Below are positions 36,573 to 44,939 of a stretch of DNA of 64,000 nucleotides, piece after piece. The notes under the pieces are model-generated. The model was given only the letters and a program-made list of their open reading frames with translations. It had not been told where the DNA came from and did not search any database. The translations under genes were made by a program, and so were the position numbers. Numbering within the stretch: position 1 is the first letter of the stretch; every line of letters begins with the position of its first letter. The stretch is from Desmonostoc muscorum LEGE 12446 (GTDB lineage Bacteria; Cyanobacteriota; Cyanobacteriia; Cyanobacteriales; Nostocaceae). The stretch is from NCBI RefSeq assembly GCF_015207005.2, contig NZ_JADEXS020000001.1, positions 6,657,001-6,721,000 on the forward strand, written 5' to 3'.

Positions 36573-39500
36573 ATGTCTCCAAACTCACAAAATTCTTACA
36601 TCAGAAACCCTTACATTGTTGGTCGTCCTGTTCAAATGCCAGACGAGTTTTTCGGGCGAGAAATTCTTTTTACAAATATAGCAGATAGTTTGCAACAGAA
36701 TGCACAATTTATTTTATTACATGGTCAAAGACGTATAGGAAAATCTTCTGTACTCAGAAATATTCCCCTTTTCGTATCTCCAGATGAATTTGTTTTTGTG
36801 CCTTGCGATTTGCAAGAATACGGTTCTGCGAGTCTAAATCAAATATTGTATGCGATCGCTAGGGAAATTTTTCAACATCTTGAATTAAACACAAATATTC
36901 TGGAACCTTTATTAAATGCAAATTTAGAAAATATTCGCCGAATTTTCAACAGGAGAGTCTTAGCACAAGTTGACGAGAAACTAGATAATAAAAAACTAGT
37001 TTTATTGTTAGATGAATTTGATGTTGTTAGTCATAACGACACAGAAAATACTGTGGGATTTTTACGCTTTTTAGAAACCTTGGTTAGACAACAGGAAGAA
37101 TTGTTTGTGATTGCAGTAGTTGGAAGATATCTCAATGCTATGCCAAACTTGATGCAATCATTTAGAGGCGCACCATTTTATGAAATAGGTTTATTGGATA
37201 ACAACGATGCTCAACAGCTAATTACTCAACCTGCCGCTCAGATTTTGGAATATCAGGAAAAAACAATCGCAGAAATTTTAAAAATTTCATCAGGACATCC
37301 TTTATGTACACAAGCCTTATGTTATCAAATTTTTCAGCTAGTAAGAAATGAAAATAATCTTAGCCAGAGTAAGATAGTACCCGATTATGTGCTTGAAGCC
37401 ATACCCAACGCGATTAATACTGCTGAAGGTGGATTAGATAGTATTTGTCAAGGACTAAGTATCCCGGAAAAAGTAGTAATTTCAGCAGTGGCGGAAGCTC
37501 AAGAAAATAATACTATAGAAAATCCTTTAAAGTTACTTGAAGCCTATGGACTTGTGCTAACAGATTCTTTGGAAGAAGCAATTCAATTATTAATTAATAA
37601 GGGTTTTTTGGATAGCAATCCAGTAAAACTGAAAGTAGAATTAGTGCGTCTTTGGTTACTGCAATGTCATCCATTAAGGAATGAAATCAGGACTTTGGAG
37701 ACACTACAAGAAAACAATATTAACCAACTATTGCCTGTGGCTCGTTGTTGTTGGATGGGAGAGAAACAGCAGGATGCAGCATTAGCGATTTACGAACAGG
37801 TTTTACAGCTAAATCCCAATCACTTCAGCACTATCGTAGAACTAGCAGAAAAATACTTGGAAGTAGAAAATTTTGATAAAGCTTTAAAGCTTTATGAGCG
37901 AGTTTACAAATTAGATTCAGGAAGGTATCAACAACAATTTTTAGAAGCATTAAATCGTTATGGACATTGGTTAATCATTAAAAGAAATTACGTAGCAGCC
38001 AAGCAGCAATATGAAAAAATTTTACAAATTCAACTTGGAAATACTTTAGCTCAACAGAAACTAGCAGAAATAAAAGCTTATCAAGCTAGTACTCATATAA
38101 TGAGTACTAGCATTAATTATCTGAGAAATTTAATCAAGCCGAACTCTAGGTTAGTGAAATTAATTTTTATAGGATTAATTAGTGGTATTGGAAGTATGTT
38201 TGTTGGTCGTTATTTATTAACTAATTGCACAGCAGAACAACAAAAATCTTTAGATGGAAGTTGTATAAATAGGAATAGTATTACTTCTATTACTTCAAAT
38301 AAGCCCAATCCAAATAAGAAAATTAGTAATCCAATTAGTAATAGTATGAGTAGAGGCGATCGCACTTTATTTACAAGCATACAAAATAGCGATCGCGATC
38401 GAGGTATTAACAGCTTTAAAAACACGAAAGTAGCTGCACAGCACTTTGAAGAAGCTGTCAAGAAGAATCCTAATGATCCTGAGATACTAATTTACTACAA
38501 TAACGCTCTTGCCCGCCAAAAGGGCAATCCTTTAACTTTGGCAGTTGTAGTACCAGCCCAAAAAAGAACAAACTCTGCTCAAGAAATATTACGTGGGGTA
38601 GCACAAGCGCAAAATCAGTTTAACCAACCAAATCGATTTCAAGATCGATTAATAGAGATTGTGATTGCTGACGATGATAACAACGAAGATATAGCAAAAC
38701 AAATAGCCCAGGAACTAGTACAAGATAAATCAATATTAGGAGTCATCGGACATGGTTCTAGCAAAGTCACTAACGCAGCTTTGCCTATATATACAATAGC
38801 TAATTTAGCAATCGTATCACCTACTAGCACTAGTATAGACTTACAAGGTTCTGTATTTTTTAGAATTTTACCTTCAGACAAGGCGAGTGGTGAAAAGCTA
38901 GCTAAATATGCATTAAAAAATAACTTCCAAAAAATAATAATTTTCTGTAATCCCCTCGATTCATATAGTAGAAGTCTTAAAGAAGAATTTAGACTTACAT
39001 TTTTCAAAAATCAGCGTGAAGGAGTAGTTCCTTCTTCATGCATTAACTTAGCTGATCCAAATCTAGATGTAGAGCAAGAAGTACAAAAGTTAATAGACGA
39101 TCCCTTAGTAGAAGCAATAGCATTGTTTCCAGATACAGATAATATTGAAGTTGCTATGAAGATTGCAAAGACTTACAATGACAATCTGACAAAAAGCAAT
39201 AATGTCAAACAGATCAAAGTCTTAGCAGGTGATTCTCTCTATAAACCAGAGGTTGCTAATACTCTAGAAGGTTTGATTTTAGCTGTACCTTGGTTTCGAG
39301 ATGCACCAAAATCACAGAGATTTGCACAAGAAGCTGAAAAACAATGGGGTGGTGGTGTGAGTTGGCGCACTGCAACCAGCTTTGACGCTACCCAAGCTCT
39401 GATTGAGTCTTTCAAACTATCCCCGGAAGTATCTAGGGTAACAGTTTTAAAAAATTTACCAAAAATCAATCTTTCAGAAAACACTTCTGGAGAGCAGTTG

Positions 39501-39581
39501 AAATTTGATCCATCCAGAGAAATTAACAAAGAGGCAACTTTAATTACGGTTCAAGATGGTCGGTTTGTTAATGCAGAGTAA
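36573..39581 (+). CDS. ATPase - TPR - membrane helix - periplasmic ligand-binding receptor fusion
   Basis: This 1002-residue protein joins four parts. Residues 10-385 are a P-loop ATPase of the STAND/ORC-like kind (RNPYIVGRPV, FFGRE, Walker A G51-QRRIGKS58, Walker B KLVLLLDEFD, sensor-like VVGRYL, winged-helix end LVRLWLLQCHPL). Residues about 390-505 are TPR-like. One membrane helix lies at about 527-546 (LVKLIFIGLISGIGSMFVGR). The C-terminal 365 residues resemble the type I periplasmic-binding fold of branched-chain amino-acid ABC receptors (LTLAVVVPAQ, GVIGHGSSKVTNAALPIY, IVSPTSTS). Topology implies a cytoplasmic ATPase and an outside ligand sensor. No ABC permease is nearby. The ATPase part is paralogous to the next gene and to the 936-residue protein on the other strand. 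Confidence 0.88.
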   Translation: MSPNSQNSYIRNPYIVGRPVQMPDEFFGREILFTNIADSLQQNAQFILLHGQRRIGKSSVLRNIPLFVSPDEFVFVPCDLQEYGSASLNQILYAIAREIFQHLELNTNILEPLLNANLENIRRIFNRRVLAQVDEKLDNKKLVLLLDEFDVVSHNDTENTVGFLRFLETLVRQQEELFVIAVVGRYLNAMPNLMQSFRGAPFYEIGLLDNNDAQQLITQPAAQILEYQEKTIAEILKISSGHPLCTQALCYQIFQLVRNENNLSQSKIVPDYVLEAIPNAINTAEGGLDSICQGLSIPEKVVISAVAEAQENNTIENPLKLLEAYGLVLTDSLEEAIQLLINKGFLDSNPVKLKVELVRLWLLQCHPLRNEIRTLETLQENNINQLLPVARCCWMGEKQQDAALAIYEQVLQLNPNHFSTIVELAEKYLEVENFDKALKLYERVYKLDSGRYQQQFLEALNRYGHWLIIKRNYVAAKQQYEKILQIQLGNTLAQQKLAEIKAYQASTHIMSTSINYLRNLIKPNSRLVKLIFIGLISGIGSMFVGRYLLTNCTAEQQKSLDGSCINRNSITSITSNKPNPNKKISNPISNSMSRGDRTLFTSIQNSDRDRGINSFKNTKVAAQHFEEAVKKNPNDPEILIYYNNALARQKGNPLTLAVVVPAQKRTNSAQEILRGVAQAQNQFNQPNRFQDRLIEIVIADDDNNEDIAKQIAQELVQDKSILGVIGHGSSKVTNAALPIYTIANLAIVSPTSTSIDLQGSVFFRILPSDKASGEKLAKYALKNNFQKIIIFCNPLDSYSRSLKEEFRLTFFKNQREGVVPSSCINLADPNLDVEQEVQKLIDDPLVEAIALFPDTDNIEVAMKIAKTYNDNLTKSNNVKQIKVLAGDSLYKPEVANTLEGLILAVPWFRDAPKSQRFAQEAEKQWGGGVSWRTATSFDATQALIESFKLSPEVSRVTVLKNLPKINLSENTSGEQLKFDPSREINKEATLITVQDGRFVNAE

Positions 39582-39764
39582 AAAGAGGGAAAACTAACTT
39601 AAGATGCATATGCATTAGTCAGCCAACGCAAGCCATGTTATAATGAAGTTTGTGCGTAAAAACTAAACGAAAGCTTCTGCTTCAAGAATTTCTCCTGGTG
39701 CAATAGCTTAATGGGGATATGGCTAACAAATCACATGCTCACTAGACCCATCGCAGATATTATT

Positions 39765-41225
39765 ATGATACAACTAAAATCTCAGAGAAACCCCTATGTT
39801 ATCGGTCGCCCCATTAATGAACCGAAAACATTTTTTGGACGACAGAAGCAAATAGCGTTTATTGAAGAAAATCTGAGACAAGGTGAAAAAGTCATACTAC
39901 TGCATGGTCAACGACGTATAGGTAAGTCATCTTTACTTCAGAATATTCCTCAACTTGTCAAAGTTGATAACTTTGCTTTTGTCAGCTTTGATTTAGAATA
40001 TCATAGCCAAGATAAACTAGAAAACCTCTTAGAGAATTTAGCAGAAACTATTGTTGAACAATTAGAAATACCTCCAGACAAAGTAGCAATTCCCAAAGCT
40101 CAACAGATAGAGGAAGAAAAAGATATTTTTTGTGCTAAATTTTTACCTAAAATTTATGAACATCTAAAAGATCAGAATTTGGTATTACTTTTAGATGAAT
40201 TTGATGCTTTAAACAATAAACATATCGGCGTAGAACTTGAATCATTATTCAAGCAATTAAAAAATATTGCCCATAAAAATTCCAAATTATTTGTGATAAT
40301 ATTTGCCGGGAGGAAACCAGCAGATATATCAAATTTGTTGAAAATATTTCCCAAAGTACCAGTCGCAAGAGTTGGGTTATTAGATAACGAAAGCATTAAG
40401 CAGCTGATTATCGAACCTGTTGGGGGTTCTTTAAGTTACGAACCAACAGCCATACAAGCAATTACAGATTTATCGGCAGGACATCCTTATTTCATTCAAA
40501 TTTTATGTTTTGCGGTTTTCAGTAGAGCTAGAGAACTCCAAAAATGGGAAGTTGCCCAAGAAGATGTAGAAAATATTATAGATAAGGCAGTTGAGCTTGC
40601 AGAAGCTGGCTTTGCATGGTACTGGGAAGCTTTATCTGTAACAGAAAAGGTAGTTTTTTCTGCCGTGGCTGAGGCGCAAAAAATAACTCTTGAAAAAAAT
40701 GACCAAGAGCTAGAAAAAGACCCATTGATGCTACTTAAAAGTCATCAAGATGTGTTGTCTAGAGATTTGTTAGAAAAATTAACTGAAGAACTAACATTAA
40801 AGGGCTTTTTAAACGAGCAAGGAAATAAAGTAAAAATAGAATTAGTCCAGCGTTGGCTAATACAACGTCACCCGTTATGGCACGAAATCAGGGAATTAGA
40901 GAAACTAGATAAACAAGAAGTTAAAGATACCTACGAAACCCTGAATCAAACACCTCAAATCAGCAATAATCAAAAGCAAAGTCCTATTATTCAAAGTCGT
41001 GCTTTGAGTCAGCAACCCAAGAGTTTGGAACCAAATATACCCTCTGTTAAGCCTGATAAAAATAAAGTTCATCGGAATAGAGGGGAAATCTGGTTACTTC
41101 CTGGAATGATTTTCTTGGGAGCAGCTGCGATCGCTTCCTTTATAATAATTTTTTACGATCACAACCGCAGCGATCAAAATAAAAACCAAAATTCAGTACC
41201 AAATGCGACATCTCCCAGCCAATAG
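39765..41225 (+). CDS. Membrane-anchored P-loop ATPase, paralogue of the preceding gene
   Basis: This protein has 486 residues from ATG 39765 (MIQLKSQRNPYVIGRP). In-frame ATGs at 39711 and 39735 would add up to 18 residues with no counterpart in the paralogue. The ATPase module has Walker A (HGQRRIGKS, K54), Walker B (LVLLLDEFDAL) and the C-terminal winged-helix signature IELVQRWLIQRHPL. A low-complexity linker then leads to one membrane helix near the C-terminus (about 443-465, LLPGMIFLGAAAIASFIIIF) and a short polar tail. It lacks the outside binding domain of its neighbour. It may act with that neighbour or with the CHAT operon; this is inference. Confidence 0.85.
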   Translation: MIQLKSQRNPYVIGRPINEPKTFFGRQKQIAFIEENLRQGEKVILLHGQRRIGKSSLLQNIPQLVKVDNFAFVSFDLEYHSQDKLENLLENLAETIVEQLEIPPDKVAIPKAQQIEEEKDIFCAKFLPKIYEHLKDQNLVLLLDEFDALNNKHIGVELESLFKQLKNIAHKNSKLFVIIFAGRKPADISNLLKIFPKVPVARVGLLDNESIKQLIIEPVGGSLSYEPTAIQAITDLSAGHPYFIQILCFAVFSRARELQKWEVAQEDVENIIDKAVELAEAGFAWYWEALSVTEKVVFSAVAEAQKITLEKNDQELEKDPLMLLKSHQDVLSRDLLEKLTEELTLKGFLNEQGNKVKIELVQRWLIQRHPLWHEIRELEKLDKQEVKDTYETLNQTPQISNNQKQSPIIQSRALSQQPKSLEPNIPSVKPDKNKVHRNRGEIWLLPGMIFLGAAAIASFIIIFYDHNRSDQNKNQNSVPNATSPSQ

Positions 41226-41236
41226 TTAGTTTTTGG

Positions 41237-41268
41237 CGGTGCGTTAGGCTGAAGCCATAACGCACCCT
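41237..41268. repeat. Hairpin between convergent genes
   Basis: GGTGCGTTA and TAACGCACC pair over 9 bp around AGGCTGAAGCC-type loop sequence. It lies between the ATPase and chlM stop codons and may terminate both. The same GGTGCGTTA...TAACGCACC core is found inside the MITE at 18284-18433. Confidence 0.6.
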
Positions 41269-41331
41269 ACTTACTACTTACTTACACTTAGAAATAAAGA
41301 ATATGGGGAAGTAATATCCCCCTCATCTCCT

Positions 41332-42018
41332 TCATCCACGCGTAGCTTCCAGTAAACGTGAAAAATAGAAGCGAGTTTTAGTCATCGCTTGGCGTTGCAC
41401 TGCAAAGCCGTTCTTTTCCAAAATTCTCACCACATCAGCCTCACGATGCAAATATGCACGAGTGGCTTTACTAGGCCCAGGAAAGAAACTACCAATTTTC
41501 TTGAGTATAGTCAAGGCGCAGGTTTTCGGCGCAAAACTGAGAATTATCCGCGACTGTGCGAGAGAACAGAGGTGAGAAATCATTTCATCGGCTTTTTCTT
41601 GGGGGTAGTGAATGAGGACATCTAGGCAAATAACAGTATGGTAACTACCACTCAACGATTCCAAATCCTGCACAGCAAAAGTAGGATTTTCAGCATTTCC
41701 CAAGGTTTGCAAGGCTCTGTCTTTGCCTTCTTCTACCATTTTTTCAGAAATATCGCTTGCATAGACCTTAGCGCCATCTACCGCCAGCGGAATGCTGAGA
41801 CTACCCACACCACAGCCAGCATCGCAGATTGATAGTTGTGGTAAATTGTTATCAGCTTTTAGCCAGTCGAGAACTGTATCCACGGTTTGCTGGTGTCCAT
41901 TGCGGATGTCCAGTTGAACTTTGTTGACTTCGCCATCGCCGTAAATCCGCCTCCAACGGTCAAACCCTGTGGAATTGAAATACTCGCGAACAATTGTTTT
42001 ATCGTCGGCTGCGTTCAT
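41332..42018 (-). CDS. chlM: Magnesium-protoporphyrin IX methyltransferase
   Basis: This 228-residue protein carries out the SAM-dependent methylation of Mg-protoporphyrin IX in chlorophyll synthesis. Family signs are the N-terminal VREYFNSTGFDRWRRIYGDG, the SAM motif ICDAGCGVGSLSIPLA (about 65-80), ASDISEKMVEEG, LDVLIHYP, and the C-terminal YLHREADVVRILEKNGF with TKTRFYFSRLLEA. Length and ends are normal. It acts at the membrane next to Mg-chelatase. No other chlorophyll gene is adjacent; the ChlI/ChlD-like genes at 49-52 kb belong to another operon and are not its partners. Confidence 0.95.
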   Translation of the reverse strand: MNAADDKTIVREYFNSTGFDRWRRIYGDGEVNKVQLDIRNGHQQTVDTVLDWLKADNNLPQLSICDAGCGVGSLSIPLAVDGAKVYASDISEKMVEEGKDRALQTLGNAENPTFAVQDLESLSGSYHTVICLDVLIHYPQEKADEMISHLCSLAQSRIILSFAPKTCALTILKKIGSFFPGPSKATRAYLHREADVVRILEKNGFAVQRQAMTKTRFYFSRLLEATRG

Positions 42019-42722
42019 AAACTCTGATTTTTAGGGGTTCTCAATGCTTAAAATTATCATTGATAGGAACCCACAAGAGCGGTCTTCCAGATTTTTCTAG
42101 ATATGGCTGGCGTATATAGCGGTTCCCATTCAGATGCGGTACAACATGATATTGCGAGGTGTAGGGGCACGGCAGTGCCCATTGGTGTCAACTTAAGCTC
42201 AAATGCTTCTTGTCCCACATACCTTTTACCCCCCTTAATCCCCCCTTATAAAGGGGGGAAAAAAGAAATCTAGTTCCCTCCCCTTTATAAGGGGAGGGTT
42301 AGGGTGGGGTAAAACCTTTGCATGAGTGATTTGATTAGTTTCTATTGCTCTACATTACCAAACTTGATGTTGTAATTTAACAATATATTGGCATTCTTTT
42401 TACATTAAATTTATTAACAAGCTAATATTTTGAATTATTTTCAACATAAACTTCTATTTCTCTAAAATCTCACGATTTACAAATAATAAATCCTATTTAC
42501 GGTTATTCAAATATCCATAATCTTCGCAATCTCCAAATCCATATTTATGTCTGTGGATCTAAACAAACCCTTCTTAAGATAGAATTGCGATCGCCATGCA
42601 ACAATTATACTGTTAAAGATTTAATTAATGGTAATCAAAAAAACTTAAGCCTGCGGAAATTTTAAGTGAATTTTCGTATCCATAGAGAGAGTACACTTAC
42701 AAATTAGGTTTATTTATTACAA
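42019..42722. other. 704-bp spacer: repeats, then AT-rich promoter region
   Basis: It holds a TATAGCGGTTC... fragment related to family A elements with a GGGCAC-GGCA-GTGCCC hairpin (about 42114-42182) and the double-hairpin element at 42222-42316. About 400 AT-rich bases then precede the antiporter start. No gene was seen in the latter part. Confidence 0.6.
42222..42316. repeat. Double-hairpin inverted-repeat element
   Basis: The ends TTTTACCCC... and ...GGGGTAAAA are inverted. Two inner hairpins, CCCCCCTTATAAAGGGGGG (42240-42258) and CCTCCCCTTTATAAGGGGAGG (42277-42297), are themselves inverse-related. It lies upstream of the antiporter gene. Confidence 0.75.
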
Positions 42723-44804
42723 ATGCCAGCAAGCTTGTTAACAGACAGTCCGATCGTTGCATTTACCATTCTCCTGACAGTAATCTTTACTGTACCCCCT
42801 ATATTTGAACGTCTGCGACTCCCTGGGTTAGTGGGATTGTTGCTTGCAGGGATAATTCTAGGAGAAAACGGGCTAAAGTTGTTAAACTCCGAGTCTGACA
42901 CGATGAAACTGCTTTCGGATATCGGTAAACTTTATTTGATGTTCGTAGCAGGTTTAGAAATTGACTTAGAACAGTTCAAGAAAACTAAAAATCGCTCAAT
43001 TGGGTTTGGGATACTCACATTCATAGTTCCATTAATTGCTGGCATTATTACCGGACGTTTATTCAATTTTAGTTGGAATTCTTCAGTCTTAATTGGTTCT
43101 TTGCTAGCCTCGCATACTCTCTTGGCATATCCAATTGTCAGCCGTCTGGGTGTGGTCACAAATGAAGCTGTAACTGTGACAATTGGTGCCACAATTTTTA
43201 CTGACACAGGTGCTTTGCTGGTATTAGCAATTTGTGTGGGAATTCATGGAGGAGAATTTTCCGCCTTGAGTTTAGCAATGTTGTTAGGTGGATTAGCAAT
43301 TTACTCAGTTGTTGTCTTATTTGGCTTTGACTGGGCAGGAAAAGAATTTTTTCGTCGCTCAGGAGACGAACAAAGTAACCAGTTTTTGTTTATATTACTA
43401 GCATTATTTTTGGCATCTGTGGGAGCGCAGATAATTGGAGTTGAAAAAATTGTTGGCGCTTTTTTAGCAGGTTTAGCTGTCAACGATGTTTTGGGACGTA
43501 GCCCAGTTAAAGAAAAAATTGAGTTTATTGGTAGTGTTTTGTTTATCCCTTGTTTCTTTGTGGACATGGGATTATTAATTAATATTCCGGCATTTATTAA
43601 AACCCTCAGTTCAATTTGGTTGACTGTAGTCATTGTAGTGGCTTTGATTGGTAGCAAATTTATCGCAGCATTCTTAGCTAAACTGTTGTACCGCTATAAT
43701 ACAGCCGAAATGCTAACGATGTGGTCGTTGTCACTGCCACAGGTAGCAGCTACACTAGCAGCAACTTTGGTAGCTTATCAAAGTATAAATCCTGCGGGTG
43801 AAAGGCTAATCAATGAAGGCGTGTTAAACAGTGTGATTGTCCTGATGCTGGTGACTGCAATATTAGGACCGATAATCACAGCAAGATTTGCTTCTTCTTT
43901 ACAGCTGCAAGAAACAGATTTTGAAACAGATAGTCTGGCTACTTGGTGGGGAGGTAATGAAGGGGAATTAGCAGAAAAAAAACAAGATTCATTTACTGTT
44001 GTGGTACCAATATACAACCCTCAAACCCAGCGTTATCTGATAGAAATGGCAGCATTGCTGGCTAGTCATGAATCTGGAAAAATTGTGCCATTAGCTATTA
44101 CTAAAGCACATATCCAAATGGACGATCCACAATTAGTAACAGCACTTGACCAAAGTCGGCAAAGATTGAATTTAGCTAGAGAAATCAGTCAAGAATTTGA
44201 TGTGGAAGTGTCACCTGCAAATCGGATTGATGATGATATAGCTTTGGCAATTAGCCGCACTAGTCGAGAACAAAACGCTAATTTGGTGGTGATGGGTTGG
44301 TCGCGGACAACAGGTTTACGTGCCCGTTTGTTTGGTAATGTAATTGATAGTGTCTTTTGGTCTTCTCACTGTCCGGTAGCAGTCACGCGCCTTTTGAGTA
44401 GTCCCAAGACAATCCAAAAAATTCTTGTACCAGTTGGAGATTTAACTCGCCAAACCATAGGCGCTTTACGATTTGCTCAGATTTTGGCTGATGTAAATCA
44501 GGCAGAAGTTGTATTGTTGCACGTTTGCGATCGCAACACCCGCCCAAATCTAGTGGAAAAATTTGTCTCTCAATTGTCTGATATCGCCTCTAAGAGCCAG
44601 TTACAGGTGAATACGAGTATTCAAACCATCAAGGGTGATGATGTTGCTAGAGCAGTAATTCGCCAAGCTCAAGCCTTTGATTTAGTCGTGTTACGTTCCG
44701 TGCGTTATCGCACAGCCGGTGGACTAGCCGTTAGCCAAGTCACAACCCAGATGATTCAAGAATTGAAGTGTTCAATTGTCTTGGTTGGGGAACCGAATTC
44801 GTGA
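42723..44804 (+). CDS. CPA2-type cation/proton antiporter with two USP domains
   Basis: This 693-residue protein has about twelve membrane helices over residues 1-395. They carry features of the KefB/NapA group, such as GLVGLLLAGIILGENGL, FVAGLEIDLEQFKK, and FTDTGALLVLAI, with an Asp in the exchange site. The C-terminal 280 residues hold two universal-stress-protein-like domains (about 415-555, ending GNVIDSVFWSSHCPVAV; and about 565-690, KILVPVGDLTRQ ... ELKCSIVLVGEP). These may bind ATP and control exchange. The likely role is Na+ or K+/H+ homeostasis in the plasma or thylakoid membrane. It stands alone and converges on the CHAT operon. Confidence 0.92.
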   Translation: MPASLLTDSPIVAFTILLTVIFTVPPIFERLRLPGLVGLLLAGIILGENGLKLLNSESDTMKLLSDIGKLYLMFVAGLEIDLEQFKKTKNRSIGFGILTFIVPLIAGIITGRLFNFSWNSSVLIGSLLASHTLLAYPIVSRLGVVTNEAVTVTIGATIFTDTGALLVLAICVGIHGGEFSALSLAMLLGGLAIYSVVVLFGFDWAGKEFFRRSGDEQSNQFLFILLALFLASVGAQIIGVEKIVGAFLAGLAVNDVLGRSPVKEKIEFIGSVLFIPCFFVDMGLLINIPAFIKTLSSIWLTVVIVVALIGSKFIAAFLAKLLYRYNTAEMLTMWSLSLPQVAATLAATLVAYQSINPAGERLINEGVLNSVIVLMLVTAILGPIITARFASSLQLQETDFETDSLATWWGGNEGELAEKKQDSFTVVVPIYNPQTQRYLIEMAALLASHESGKIVPLAITKAHIQMDDPQLVTALDQSRQRLNLAREISQEFDVEVSPANRIDDDIALAISRTSREQNANLVVMGWSRTTGLRARLFGNVIDSVFWSSHCPVAVTRLLSSPKTIQKILVPVGDLTRQTIGALRFAQILADVNQAEVVLLHVCDRNTRPNLVEKFVSQLSDIASKSQLQVNTSIQTIKGDDVARAVIRQAQAFDLVVLRSVRYRTAGGLAVSQVTTQMIQELKCSIVLVGEPNS

Positions 44805-44851
44805 TGAGGCAGGGGTTTTGGGTTATTGTGGGGGATGGTGGCGATCGGAAA

Positions 44852-44939
44852 TACAGCGAATTGCAACAGGCGTGAGGTACAGATAATTGTAAGGGCACAA
44901 CATGTTGTGCCCCTACCCGTGTCCTGAAATACGCTGTAA
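44852..44939. repeat. Complete family A small TIR element
   Basis: TACAGCGAATTGCA at the left and CCTGAAATACGCTGTA at the right are inverted ends. The centre is AGGGCACAACATGTTGTGCCCCT (44891-44913), a perfect hairpin. It fills the gap between the convergent antiporter and ATPase genes. Confidence 0.7.

Noticed and set aside
36573..39581. ABC transporter substrate-binding protein as the sole call
   Set aside because: The binding domain is only the C-terminal third; the protein is led by an ATPase and a TPR region and has no permease partner.
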